Shown here: positions 31,352-41,402 of the stretch, in pieces
How positions within the stretch are numbered: the first letter of the stretch is position 1
Layout: each line of letters opens with the position of its first letter
Source: Ramlibacter lithotrophicus
GTDB taxonomy: Bacteria; Pseudomonadota; Gammaproteobacteria; Burkholderiales; Burkholderiaceae_C
NCBI RefSeq assembly: GCF_012184415.1
Contig: NZ_VTOX01000002.1
Location: 558,001-622,000, forward strand
Reading direction: 5' to 3'
DNA length: 64,000 nucleotides
Notes under the pieces: generated by a model
The model's database searches: none
What the model was told of the DNA's origin: nothing
What the model saw: only the letters and a program-made list of their open reading frames with translations
Made by a program: the position numbers and the translations under genes

Positions 31352-32637
31352 CGCTCGCCGCTGCCATCACGCCCGCGATGACGCCGCCGCGGGCGCGCGA
31401 GATCGCGGCCGAGCTGGACCTGCGCGACCTGCCGCAGGATTTCTATGCCAATCCGTACCCGGTGTACGCGGTGCTGCGCGAGCGCGAGCCGGTGCGCCGC
31501 ATGCCTGACGGCAGCTGGCTGCTGACCCGCTACGCCGACCTGGTGCAGGTCTATCGCGATGCGCACACGTTCAGTTCCGACAAGAAGGTGGAATTCACGC
31601 CCAAGTACGGACCGGGATCGCCGCTGCTGCAGCACCACACCACCAGCCTCGTCTTCAACGACCCGCCGCTGCATACGCGGGTGCGCAAGCTGATCATGGG
31701 CGCGCTCACCCGCCGCGCCATCGCCGACATGGAGCCGGGGCTGGTGACGCTGGTGGACGGGCTGCTCGACCGGATCGAAGCCGCGGGCGGCGGCGACCTG
31801 ATCGAGGACTTCGCCGCCGCCATCCCGGTCGAGATCATCGGCAACCTGCTCGGCGTCCCGCATGCCGACCGCGGGCCGCTGCGCGGCTGGTCGCTCGCGA
31901 TCCTGGGCGCGCTGGAGCCGCGCCTCACGCCGGAACAGCAAGAGCTGGGAAACCGCAGCGTCGTGGAGTTCACCGCGTACCTGACAGAACTGGTCGCCGA
32001 CCGGCGCCAGCATCCCGGCGACCCGGAACACGACGTGCTGACGCGCCTGATCCGCGGCGAGGCCGGGGGCGAACAGCTCACCGGGGCCGAACTGTTGCAG
32101 AACTGCGTCTTCATCCTCAACGCCGGGCACGAGACCACCACCAACCTGATCGGCAACGCGCTGGTCTGCCTGCAGGAATGGCCGCTGGAACTGGCGGCGC
32201 TGCTGGCGCGGATCGAGGAGTCGCGCCACGACCGCGCGGCGCAGGAGAACGTGATGGCGGCCGCCGTGGACGAATTCCTGCGCTTTGAGTCGTCGAACCA
32301 GCTAGGCAACCGGCGGGCCGTTGCCGCCTGCGAGGTGGGCGGCGTGCCACTGGACGCGGGGGCACTGGTGACCCTGTGCATAGGCGCCGCCAACCGGGAC
32401 CCGGCGCAGTTCCGTGAGCCCGACCGGCTCGACCTCGCGCGGCAGGACAACCGGCACCTGGCGTTTGGCTTCGGCATCCACCAGTGCGCAGGCCTGAGCC
32501 TGGCACGGCTGGAAGGCCGCATCGCCATCGCGAGGTTCCTTCGGCGGTTTCCGCGCTACCGGCTCACGCAGGCGCCGCAGCGCGGTGGCCGGGCCCGGTT
32601 CCGGGGTTTTCTGCACGCTCCCTTCGCGGCGCAGTAG
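31348..32637 (+). CDS. Cytochrome P450
   Basis: 429-residue soluble bacterial P450. Oxygen-binding I-helix AGHETTTN, ExxR-like region (DEFLRFESSNQLGNRRA), and the heme-ligand motif FGFGIHQCAGLSLARLE with Cys about 380. No ferredoxin or reductase gene lies beside it, so redox partners must come from elsewhere. Overlaps the hydrolase gene by ATGA. Its substrate cannot be told; position after metY and a hydrolase is unusual and may indicate a degradation or modification step. Confidence 0.93.
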   Translation: MTLAAAITPAMTPPRAREIAAELDLRDLPQDFYANPYPVYAVLREREPVRRMPDGSWLLTRYADLVQVYRDAHTFSSDKKVEFTPKYGPGSPLLQHHTTSLVFNDPPLHTRVRKLIMGALTRRAIADMEPGLVTLVDGLLDRIEAAGGGDLIEDFAAAIPVEIIGNLLGVPHADRGPLRGWSLAILGALEPRLTPEQQELGNRSVVEFTAYLTELVADRRQHPGDPEHDVLTRLIRGEAGGEQLTGAELLQNCVFILNAGHETTTNLIGNALVCLQEWPLELAALLARIEESRHDRAAQENVMAAAVDEFLRFESSNQLGNRRAVAACEVGGVPLDAGALVTLCIGAANRDPAQFREPDRLDLARQDNRHLAFGFGIHQCAGLSLARLEGRIAIARFLRRFPRYRLTQAPQRGGRARFRGFLHAPFAAQ

Positions 32638-32640
32638 GCC

Positions 32641-33087
32641 TCAGCGTTGCCAGCACTCACTGGCCGGGCGGGAGGCGCCGGACACGCCTTTCTGGCCCAG
32701 CTGGTTCAGCGTCAGGCTGCCGCAGGCATCCTGGGTCGCCGCCGAGCCGGCCACCGGCGCGGCCACGATGCGGAAGGTGCTGGTGCCGGTCGCGGCCGAA
32801 TCCAGGGTGATCGTATACATCGGCGCCCCGCCGTCGCGCGGGACGCTCGGCACCGGCAGCACCAGGTCGTGCCCGTTCGAATCCTGGTGGTACCTGTAGC
32901 TCTCGGAGAAGTTGCGCTCCAGGAAGCCGGCGTTTTCGAGCAGGGCCGCCTTGGCCTCGGCGCGCGCCGCACGCTGCAGGTAGCCGTGGTACGCGGGCAA
33001 GGCGATCGCGGCCAGGATCCCGACCACGGCCACGGTGATCATCAGCTCGAGGATGGTGAAGCCGCGGGCGGCCCGGGCGCCCCTCAT
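32641..33087 (-). CDS. pilE: Type IV pilin-like protein PilE
   Basis: 148 residues. Type III prepilin signal with cleavage G/F in ARGFTILELMITVAVVGILAAIALPAY, Glu at +5, then a hydrophobic helix and a C-terminal disulfide-bonded region (CGSLTLNQLGQKG...CW). Closes the minor-pilin operon: its start overlaps the pilY1 stop by ATGA. Converges with the P450 gene with only 3 bp between the two stop codons. Whether it is a major or minor pilin is not clear; operon position suggests a minor one. Confidence 0.92.
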   Translation of the reverse strand: MRGARAARGFTILELMITVAVVGILAAIALPAYHGYLQRAARAEAKAALLENAGFLERNFSESYRYHQDSNGHDLVLPVPSVPRDGGAPMYTITLDSAATGTSTFRIVAAPVAGSAATQDACGSLTLNQLGQKGVSGASRPASECWQR

Positions 33088-36000
33088 TGCAGCTGCTGCC
33101 ACATCAGCCGGCGCACGGCGCCGACCTGGGCCGGCTTGCGGTTGCGCAGTGAGAATATGCCGCCCGTGGAGCCAGCCATCAGCTTGAAGGCAAGTTCCGA
33201 CGACCGGCCCTGGTCCAGCCAGGCCGGGGTGCGCACGATCCCGACCGGCGAACGCACGCCGCTGGCCGTGTTGCCGCTGGTCAGCAGGTCGCCCTGGTCG
33301 AAGGCGCCGTCGCTGTTGAAATCGAACACCGACTGGGTCGCGCGGCTGCCGTTGAATGCGTCGAGTTCCATCAGCCAGCTGGAGCCGCCGGGCGCGCACG
33401 CGTCCGAGGACGGCCGGGTGGTCACGAAGATGATCCGCCCGTAACGGTACAGCGGCACCGAGTCCACGCGCTCGCCGTCCGGCCCGGTGCTCGGCACGAG
33501 GTCCATGAACCAGCCCCGTTGCGTCGGGTAGTTCACGTTGTTGGCGCTGGTCTCCCGCAGGTCGAAGCCGAACTGGCTGGTCTGTGCGTCTATGGTCTGC
33601 GCCTGCAGTTGGGCCCGCGTGACCAGGCCGTCCGAGTTGTTGTCCCAGATGCCATAGAACGTCTGCACGGCGGTGTTGCCAAGGTCGGTGGCGCCGAGGT
33701 ACTGGCCCGTGCCGAAGAACACCATGACGCCGCCGGAGGGCCGGGTGGTCGGCACGGTCCACGTCGGCTTGGCGGTGATCGGCTGCACCTGGCCGGAGGG
33801 GCCGCGCGCCGTGAACAGCACGGACGCCGTTCCCGCGGCTAGGTCGAACTTCCAGAGATTGCCCTGCAGGTCGCCGGCATACGCGTATTCGGCGATCCGG
33901 TCGTTGTTGGCGTCGACGAGGACCGGCGTGGCCAGGCCGTTCGACGTGGCGCCGCCGGCCGCGATCTTGGCCAGGCGCGCCCCGCTCGCCAGGTCGACGA
34001 CATACAGGAACGCCTTGTCGCCCAGGCTGTTGAAGCCGTTGCCGAACACGGCCACCCAACGGCCGGACGCCAGCCGCCCGATCTGGGGCTGGCTGAGGGT
34101 GTAGCCGAGGTCAGTGTCCGTGAACTCCCACAGCACCTTGGACGGGCCGTGGTTGCCGGGGTCGGTGACGTCCAGGGCATACACGCTCTTGCCGCCCGCC
34201 CCCAGCCCGCCGACCAGCACTGTCTTCCAGGCGCCGCCGAGGTAGGCATCGGTCGCATTCGGCGGGCCGTCGACGAAGTACGTGTGGTCGTAGCCGGGTT
34301 CCATCAACCGGTTCAACTTGCCGAAGACCGCACCCGGGATGTGGGCCATCAGCTCCTGGCCCGAATTGGCCGCGCCGGCGTCGGCCCGGAAGCCGTGCAG
34401 CATGCCGTCGTTGCCACCGGCGTACACCATCGGCACGCGGGTCGCCTTGCAGCGACGAACGCCGCATACGACCCGCCTTCCGGGAGCGCGGAACCGGCGT
34501 AGCCGAGGTCCTCGCGGCCGACATACATGGGATCCGAATTGACCAGGTCGCCGAGCACGGTCACCGTGCGGTCGCGCCAGGTGCCGCCGTTGCGCTGCTC
34601 GCGGGACGCGTCGCCGCGCAGCCACTCGAGGCGATCCTGGCAGCGGTTGTCGACGGCGCCGGCCGGATTCTGGCCGAGGGCCGCCTGCTGGGCGAGGGTC
34701 AGGTCGGCGTTGCAGTTGCGGAAATTCACGCCCTCGCTGCCGCTCCAGGTGGTGATCCTGCGCGCACTGGCCGCCGGCATGCGCTGCGCCGCATCCCACA
34801 CCGCCGACCCCGTGGTGCCGTCGGAACTCACGTGGTAGGCAACCAGTTCGCCGTGCCAGTCGCTGCTGTCGTACCTGGCCTGGTACAGCAGCGTGCTGGT
34901 CTGGATGCTGGTCGAATTCGCCGCGACGGCCGCCGAGGACGGGTTGGCCAGCACGATCGAGGAGAACGCCGAGCGGAAAGCATTGTTGATGCCGGCCGGA
35001 TCCTCGGCGCTGAAGAACTGCCCGCGGCTGTTGATGGCGGCGTGCCACAGGTCGTACACATGGCCAACCGGCTCGGCGTTGAAGGCGGCCGTCTCGTCGA
35101 CCGGCGGCCACGTCTTGGTGCCGCTCGCCAGCGCCGGGAAATCGCCGCCATAGGAGGAGCCGGCCCAGATCGGATCGGTGAGCTGGGTGCCCAGCCCGAA
35201 GCCGATCATGTAGTTGACCATGTGCTGCCAGCTCGCGACGTCGTTGCGCGGGTTCCAGTACTGCTGGTCGGAGGAGCCGCTCCGGTCCGCCGTGTAAGGC
35301 GCCAGGTTGTTGTCCAGGGCCGGGCTGCCGCGCGTGCTGCTGCGCAGGTCGGTCGCCCAGTACTTGAAGGCGATGTCGGCCAGCGTGTTCTGGTGCGACA
35401 TGCCGGCCGGCAGGCTGCCGGCGCTCCTGTACGGCGCACGCGGCGTATACGACCTGCCGTCCGGCAAGGTGCGCGGCACGGCATCGATGTCGCCGCCGAA
35501 ATCCGCGCCGGCGTCCGCATTCCAGAGGCCGTCGGTCATCATCACGTGGAAATTGCGGCGGCAGGACAGCTCGGTGCCCAGCGTCACATAGGGATCCTGC
35601 GCATACGGGCCGTCGCGGCCGGCCTTCGAGAAATACTCGCCCGCACGCTGCAGTGCCGAGCGCAACGGCGTCGCGCCGCCCACCTGCAGCCTGGTGATCC
35701 AGTCGTAGAAGTCGGACCGGTGCGTCACCGCGCCGGAACCCGTCTTCAGCCCGTCGAGTGTGCGGATCCGGTTTTCGTGCGAGGCGAGGTCGTAGCCCTT
35801 GCAGGCCGTGCCGAAGGCATCGCAGCCGCCGTTGTTGAGGGTCTGCCAGCCCAGGCGCACCTGGTCGCGGCCGAGCGAACTCACGGCGTTGACGCCGGCC
35901 GACATGGCAGCCAGGGCGCGGCTGCGATAGAACGAATACCAGTTGGCGAAGTTCTGCTTCTTCTGCTCGGGACTGCCGCTGGCGACGTCCTGCAGCGAGC

Positions 36001-36898
36001 CGACTTCGACCAGCACGTAGCAGTCGGGGTCTTCCCGGCCGTAGCCGGTCGATTCGCCCACCGAGCAGTTGGCCGGCCTGGCCGCCTGGGCCTGCGTATG
36101 GAACAGGTGGTAGTAGGCCGACGCCATGGCGCCGACGGTGCGCGGCGTGCGGGTCCAGGAGAAGGTCAGCCCGGCGATGGTGCCGCTCGAGCCGAGCTGC
36201 GCCGTGCCGCTCAGCGAGATCAGCGTGCCGCCCGGGTTCGGGCTGCTGCCGGTGCTGGAAAACTCCTTCCGGAAGCCGCTGGCCGACACGACGATGATGC
36301 CCTTGTCGGCTGCGGCGGGTGAGCCGTCGCCGCTGGCCGGCAGACCGCAGCCGGTGACGAGGATCTGGTCGACGCTGCGGCCCCGGTCCCTGAACTGCGC
36401 CGTGCATCCGCCATACGTGTAGGTCACCGGCGACGAATCGGCGCTGGTCCCGGCGCCCGCCGTGCGCGAGCAGGTGGCGCTGAGCTCGGCGGGGGCGCAG
36501 CGCGAAATCGGCCGGTAGCCGGGGTTGGCGAGGTTGACGGTGCCGCGGCTGGGATCGAAGCCGTTGACATGCGCCGCGGTGAAGCGCGTCGAATAGACGA
36601 TGCCGTCGCCGCGAACCGGGACCTGGTACGTCATCTTCGGGTTGTAGTACATGCCGTTGTACGAGCTGGCCGTGAACAGGGCGCTGTTGAGCTTTTGCTC
36701 TGAGGCCCCGATGCTCTCGGGCAGGTAGCCGCGTTCCATGCTGCCCGAGTCGTCCACCGTCACCACGATGTTGGGCGTGCTGCCCGAGGTCAGGAACAGC
36801 GGCACGTCGCTCAGCGCGATGCCGGCGCTGCCCGCGCCGGGCAGGCCGAGCAGGAGGCTCAACGCCGCCGACAGCCGCCAATGCCCGTTGCGCCGCAT
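33084..36898 (-). pseudogene. pilY1: PilY1 type IV pilus tip/assembly protein, frameshifted
   Basis: Homologue of PilY1, a large pilus-tip adhesin and mechanosensory assembly factor. The N-terminal part (ATG 36898, AGGAGG upstream) has a signal peptide and a von Willebrand A domain with a MIDAS motif DDSGS (residues about 48-52). The C-terminal part has the beta-propeller and calcium-binding loops (VDANNDRIAEY, DFNSDGAFDQGD). They lie in different frames: the first ends its homology at SYAAFVAA and the second resumes at KATRVPMVYAGGND. A one-base loss near 34446-34453 explains it. Real mutation and sequencing error cannot be separated from this sequence alone. Confidence 0.88.
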
Positions 36899-36906
36899 AT
36901 GTCCTC

Positions 36907-37428
36907 CTATGGGGTGTACTGGATGATCGTCTGCAGGATCACGACGGCACTGGCGTCCGCGCCGACGGCCCGCGCCGTCACCCGGTAGTTCTCGACGTCG
37001 AACACCGACGGATCGCTCGGGTTCGGCGTGTTCGGCATCTTCTCCACGACGTACTTCGGCGCCGCGGCCACCCGCTCCAGCGATCCCGAGGGCGGCGCTC
37101 GAAAGCTGGTCCAGCGCGCCGGATCCTGCCAGTACGCCTTGTCGTTGGCCGCCGCGGCCGACCAGGCGGAGAGGCCGTGGGTGCCGTCGAACGCCTGGGT
37201 CCGCCAGGTGGCGATCGTCAGCTCGGCATCCTTCAGCGCCGCTTCGGCCGCCTGCAGCGCGACGTCGCGGTTGCGGGTGTTGCCGGCCATCCGCTCCTGC
37301 AGGACGTTGTTCGACGCGGCCCAGGTGCCGAGCATGGCCAGCACGACGAGGAAGACCAGCGTCATGACCAGCGTCACCCCCGACTGAACATGCCGGGGCG
37401 CGCAGGGGGCGAAGCGGCGCTGGCTCAT
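36907..37428 (-). CDS. pilX: PilX minor pilin
   Basis: 173 residues. Prepilin-like N-terminus QSGVTLVMTLVFLVVLAMLG lacks the +5 Glu of classical pilins, which is common in PilX-type proteins. The rest is a soluble domain with EAALKDAE and a C-terminal variable part. The ATG at 37428 overlaps the pilW stop (TGATG-type overlap). Part of the fimT-pilV-pilW-pilX-pilY1-pilE operon, which primes pilus assembly. Assignment rests on order, size and N-terminal motif. Confidence 0.87.
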   Translation of the reverse strand: MSQRRFAPCAPRHVQSGVTLVMTLVFLVVLAMLGTWAASNNVLQERMAGNTRNRDVALQAAEAALKDAELTIATWRTQAFDGTHGLSAWSAAAANDKAYWQDPARWTSFRAPPSGSLERVAAAPKYVVEKMPNTPNPSDPSVFDVENYRVTARAVGADASAVVILQTIIQYTP

Positions 37429-38528
37429 AGGCGGTTGCGGATCGCGATCGTGGTGGTGAACACCTTGCGCATTCGCTTGTCGGTCGGCATCACGCTGACG
37501 CCGGCGAAACGGTATCGCACCGGCTGCGAGTTGACGGCCTGGTCGGACACTGCCAGGACGCTCACGCGCAGCGCCAGCACCCGCCGCCACTTTTCGTCGT
37601 CGGTCACGCCGGGCGCCTGCGCGAGCACGTCCGGCGCCGTGGTGTACACGTCGACGGCGTTGTCGGCGGGGGTGGAGGTGTCGATGCCGTAGGTCACCTG
37701 CACGTCCTCGATGCCTTCCACCAGCTCTTCCGGCGCCAGCTGCGCGTTGCCGCCCAGCGCCTGCAGCGCCTCGCGGTACAGGGCCGGCTCGCCGGCGGGA
37801 TTGCGCCGCACGTAGTACGCCGAACCGGAGAACCTGAACACCCTCGCGCCCGGGGCGAAGGCGTACGGCGTTCCGATCGGGTCGGTGCAATCCACCGGCA
37901 GGCCAAAGCCCTTGGTGCAGTTGCCCGGCGTGCCGCTGCCGGTGTTGTGGACGATGACGTTCACCGTGTTGCTGTTGTTCACGTTGGTCATCTGGAACAG
38001 CGCGGCGTGGCTGCAGTCGGTGGCCAGCAGGATCTGGCCCTGCTTGATGTCGTGATTGGCGGACAGGCTCAACTGGGCGGCCGCCGGGTTGTGGCTCTCG
38101 ACGATGTACTCCCTGCTGTTCTCGGCGCGCAGCACGACCAGGGCGTCGCCACGCAGGCGCGCGGCCCCGAAGTCGGCCGGGAAGGAATCGACGCCCTCTT
38201 CGTAGCCGCGCAGCGGCCGCTGGAACAGGTCGAACTGCCAGGCGGCGGCGTCGTTCAGGACCACCGCCGAGGTCTGGAAGGAGCAGCCGGCAAAGCCCGC
38301 CATGCGCACGTCGCTGCTGATCCGCTCGAACGCGTGCCGCATCTGCTCCTGCAGGCGCGAGGACGCTTCCAGGGAGCGGATGACGCGCGCCGAACTGACG
38401 TAGATGAAGCCGAGGCCGGCGACGATGACGAGCCCGATCGTCAGCGCCACCATCAGTTCGACCAGCGTGACGCCGGCCTGCCGGCGCGAAGGCCTGGTCG
38501 GCCGGGTGGAGCGTCCTGCAAGCTTCAT
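37425..38528 (-). CDS. pilW: PilW minor pilin
   Basis: 367 residues, the expected large minor pilin. Type III signal QAGVTLVELMVALTIGLVIVAGLGF with +5 Glu, cleavage after Gly. A long soluble domain with several Cys (FAGCSFQ, TDCSHAAL, GNCTKGFGLPVDC) suggests disulfide bonds. Works with PilV, PilX and PilY1 in initiating pilus formation. Overlaps pilX at the 3' end. Confidence 0.9.
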   Translation of the reverse strand: MKLAGRSTRPTRPSRRQAGVTLVELMVALTIGLVIVAGLGFIYVSSARVIRSLEASSRLQEQMRHAFERISSDVRMAGFAGCSFQTSAVVLNDAAAWQFDLFQRPLRGYEEGVDSFPADFGAARLRGDALVVLRAENSREYIVESHNPAAAQLSLSANHDIKQGQILLATDCSHAALFQMTNVNNSNTVNVIVHNTGSGTPGNCTKGFGLPVDCTDPIGTPYAFAPGARVFRFSGSAYYVRRNPAGEPALYREALQALGGNAQLAPEELVEGIEDVQVTYGIDTSTPADNAVDVYTTAPDVLAQAPGVTDDEKWRRVLALRVSVLAVSDQAVNSQPVRYRFAGVSVMPTDKRMRKVFTTTIAIRNRL

Positions 38529-38531
38529 GAT

Positions 38532-38948
38532 TCAGATCGTGGTCTGCGTCGTGAAGGACTGGCGTTGGCCGTCGACCCACTTGATCGTGATCGTGACCGC
38601 CAGGCCGTCGCCGCTGGGGGCCGTGCTCACGGCAGCATCGCCGTCCGGCAGGGCATCGACCAGTGCTTCCACCCAGTCGCGCGCGTCGGGGTGGCTCGCC
38701 GCTTCGCGCGAGGCCAGCGTGTAGACCCCGCCCAGCGCGCCGGCGCGGTTGGCGCGCATGCGCTCGGTGAGGTCGTAGGCCAGCATGGTCGCCTGGCTGA
38801 CGAGGTAGGCGTGCCGGTTCGAGACGATCGACTTGTTCAGCAGCGCGGCAAAGCCGAGCAGCCCGCTCGAAACGATGAGCAGGGTCACGAGGATCTCGAT
38901 CAACGTGAAGCCGCGCTGGCGGCGCGCGCAAGCGGCCGTCACGAGCAT
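38532..38948 (-). CDS. pilV: PilV minor pilin
   Basis: 138 residues. Prepilin motif RRQRGFTLIEILVTLLIVSSGLLGFAAL with +5 Glu; the body contains the typical PilV phrase LVSQATMLAYDLTERMRANRAG. Start overlaps the end of the upstream fimT gene by 10 bp and its stop lies 3 bp before pilW, so translation is coupled. Function: minor pilin in the pilus-priming complex. Confidence 0.9.
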   Translation of the reverse strand: MLVTAACARRQRGFTLIEILVTLLIVSSGLLGFAALLNKSIVSNRHAYLVSQATMLAYDLTERMRANRAGALGGVYTLASREAASHPDARDWVEALVDALPDGDAAVSTAPSGDGLAVTITIKWVDGQRQSFTTQTTI

Positions 38949-39532
38949 GTTTCCTCCCGCACCTGCGTCCGGCCGCTGGTGTTGATCGTCACCGCGCGGC
39001 CGATGCCGTTCAGGCAGACGTGGAACGCCCCGGACGACTGGCCGCCGCTACCGACCGACACGCCGTTCGGCAGATAGGACACATAGCGGGAGAAGTTCGT
39101 GTCGGCCTCCACCGAGAGGCGTCCGCCGGGTGCGCCGACGCGCAGCCGCACGTCGGGCAGCGAGCCCGAGCTGTCGACCACGCCGTCCTGATCGTGGTCC
39201 ACGAACATGACCCATCCCTGCCGCCATGGCACCGAGCCGCTGCTGGCGCACAGCGGCTGGGCCACCGTGACGTCGGCGGACTTGCAGACAGTCACCGGGC
39301 TGCCGCGCTTGATGGCCTCGGAGCGCGCGGTCGCCAGCGCCATCGCGAGTTCGTTGGCCGCGGTGCGCACCTGCGACACGCGAACGAAACTCTGCATTGA
39401 GGGGACCGCCGTGGCCGCCAGCACGCCGGCCACGCCGACGGTCACCATGAGCTCGACCATGGTCACACCGGCCATCCGGCGGCCACCGGCGGCGGGCTGC
39501 CGGTATCGCGGGACCTGCTGTCGAAAGCTCAT
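38939..39532 (-). CDS. fimT: GspH/FimT family pseudopilin
   Basis: 197 residues, starting MSFRQQVPRYRQPAAGGRRMAGVTMVELM, an unusually long leader before the Gly/Val cleavage site, then a hydrophobic helix with +5 Glu. The soluble part has the FimT/GspH features (ARSEAIKRGSPVTVCKS, WRQGWVMFVDHDQDG, a C-terminal Cys). FimT proteins are minor pilins and some bind DNA in natural transformation. ATG 39532 follows GAGGAG. First gene of the pilus operon; a loose sigma-70-like pair, TTGTAC and TACAAA 17 bp apart, lies in the 263-bp region upstream. Confidence 0.87.
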   Translation of the reverse strand: MSFRQQVPRYRQPAAGGRRMAGVTMVELMVTVGVAGVLAATAVPSMQSFVRVSQVRTAANELAMALATARSEAIKRGSPVTVCKSADVTVAQPLCASSGSVPWRQGWVMFVDHDQDGVVDSSGSLPDVRLRVGAPGGRLSVEADTNFSRYVSYLPNGVSVGSGGQSSGAFHVCLNGIGRAVTINTSGRTQVREETCS

Positions 39533-39795
39533 GGACTCCTCTGGCTCTACCGTCCGTCTGTTGAAAGGGCCCGGACCTCGCCGTGCGCTCAATGCGCCGG
39601 GGCAGCGTCGGCAGCTGTCCGTAATAATTTGTAAACCGTCGTATATATTTGTACAAGGCGAGCGGCGTGAATAAATTCACGAACCAGGGCCCCCGGATTA
39701 CGCGCGGTGGGCCGGTTTGGCGGCGGGAACCGGGGTGATGGCGGTTGGCGGAACGGCCATCCCGCAATGCGCAATCCCAGGCGGAGGCTCCGCGG

Positions 39796-40995
39796 TTAAA
39801 CGACGTCCTTGAGATAGACGGTCGAGAGTTGCCCGCTCTTCCACAGGCGGGCCGAGGCGTCGGTGTAAGGCAGAAGCAGGTGGCGAATCAGCGGCTCGAG
39901 CGCCGTCGAGGCCACGTCCGCGAGCAGCACGTAGCGGGTGTCTTCCTCGTCCTCGATCTCGTTCACGCGACCGACCCAGTCCAGGTCAACCAGCGTTTCG
40001 AGCACGGGCTCGAGTTGGACGGTCTCCAGCTCCAGCGTACGCGCGAGCTGCGGGGCGCTGAGGCCGCGCCGCGCCGACACCCGCGCGGCGTCGAGTTCGC
40101 GCAGCACCTCCAGTGCCACCTGGAACTGCCAGCCATGGCCGGAGCGGCGGCGGGTGCCGGTCAGCAGGCTGGGCAGGTAGGCCGCGATCACGGCCCCCAG
40201 CAGCACGATCACCCACGCGACGTAGATCCACACCAGCATGATCGGGACGGTGGCGAAGGCACCATACACCAGCGAATACGCCGGGACCTTGCCGATGTAC
40301 CAGGCCAGCAGCCGCCGCGCCAGTTCGATGCCGACGGTCGCGAACACGGCGCCGGCCCAGGCGTGACTGCGCCGAACGGGCGTGTTGGGCACGTAGCGGT
40401 ACAGCGCGGCGAGGCCGCCGGCGAGCAGGAAGAACTCGATCACGTCGAGCACCACCTGCAGGAGGCCCGGCATCGCGGATACGAGGCCGCGCGACGCCGA
40501 GACGACGTAGGACGTCAGACTCAGGCTGGCGCCGAGCAGCACCGGACCCAGCGTCAGCGCAGCCCAGTAGATCAGGACCCGCTGCGCGAACGGCCGCCGC
40601 CGCTTGACCCGCCAGATGCTGTTCAAGGTGCGGTCGATGGTCAGCATCAGCGCCAGCGCCGTGACGATCAGGGCCGCGAGGCCGAACGCGCCGAGGCGAT
40701 TGGCCTTGCCGGCGAACTGGGTCAGGTAACCGAGGACCTGGCGCGCGATCGCTTCGGGGATCAGGCTCTGCGCCAGCCACGCCTGCAGCGCCGACTGCAG
40801 CTTGCCGAAGATCGGGAAGGCCGTGAAGATCGCGAGCGCCAGCGTGAAGAACGGCACCAGCGCCATCGTCGTCGTGAACGTCAGGCTGCTGGCCGTGAGG
40901 CCCAGCCGGTCCTCGCGGAAGCGCTCCCGCAACGTCACCGCCGTCGACTTCCACGGGAAGCGCGAGAGGTCCGCGAGCAGCTGGCGCATTGGCAT
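39796..40995 (-). CDS. YihY/BrkB family membrane protein
   Basis: 399 residues: about six membrane helices in the first 280 residues (TTMALVPFFTLALAIFTAFPIF, PFAQRVLIYWAALTLGPVLLG, VPIMLVWIYVAWVIVLLGAV) followed by a soluble tail (about 295-399) with a winged-helix-like look (LSAPQLARTLELETVQLEP). BrkB-family members were once called RNase BN; their molecular role is unsettled. The gene is divergent from a DUF2069 gene, leaving 23 bp. Confidence 0.9.
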   Translation of the reverse strand: MPMRQLLADLSRFPWKSTAVTLRERFREDRLGLTASSLTFTTTMALVPFFTLALAIFTAFPIFGKLQSALQAWLAQSLIPEAIARQVLGYLTQFAGKANRLGAFGLAALIVTALALMLTIDRTLNSIWRVKRRRPFAQRVLIYWAALTLGPVLLGASLSLTSYVVSASRGLVSAMPGLLQVVLDVIEFFLLAGGLAALYRYVPNTPVRRSHAWAGAVFATVGIELARRLLAWYIGKVPAYSLVYGAFATVPIMLVWIYVAWVIVLLGAVIAAYLPSLLTGTRRRSGHGWQFQVALEVLRELDAARVSARRGLSAPQLARTLELETVQLEPVLETLVDLDWVGRVNEIEDEEDTRYVLLADVASTALEPLIRHLLLPYTDASARLWKSGQLSTVYLKDVV

Positions 40996-41018
40996 CGGCC
41001 GCTATGATGCCACCTCGC

Positions 41019-41402
41019 ATGACGACCATCGATACCGCACTGCCCGCCGCCAGCCCGGTGGTCGCCCTCAGCCGCCGCCTGGCCGTCGGCAGCCTGCTGG
41101 CGCTGATCGTGCTCGGGCTTGCATGGGAGCTGTGGCTCGCGCCGCTGCGGCCGGGAGGCTCGTGGCTGGTGCTCAAGGTGCTGCCGCTGTGCATCCCGTT
41201 GCCGGGCCTGCTGCGAATGCGCATGTACACCTACCGGTGGGTGAGCCTGCTGGTGTGGGTCTACTTCACCGAAGGTGTGGTGCGCGGCGCCAGCGACCGC
41301 GGCCTCAGTGCGGCGCTCGCCTGGCTGGAAGCGGCCCTGTGCCTGCTGTTGTTCGCAGCCTGCGTGCTGCATGTGAGAACGCGCCTGAAGGCGAAGACAT
41401 GA
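41019..41402 (+). CDS. DUF2069 membrane protein
   Basis: 127 residues with four hydrophobic segments (LAVGSLLALIVLGLAWELWL, VLKVLPLCIPLPGLL, TYRWVSLLVWVYFTEG, AALCLLLFAACVLHV). The YRWVSLLVWVYFTEGVVRG signature fits DUF2069, a small family near thyA-type housekeeping genes; function unknown. ATG at 41019; its stop overlaps the next start by ATGA, suggesting coupling to the flavoprotein. Confidence 0.83.
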   Translation: MTTIDTALPAASPVVALSRRLAVGSLLALIVLGLAWELWLAPLRPGGSWLVLKVLPLCIPLPGLLRMRMYTYRWVSLLVWVYFTEGVVRGASDRGLSAALAWLEAALCLLLFAACVLHVRTRLKAKT

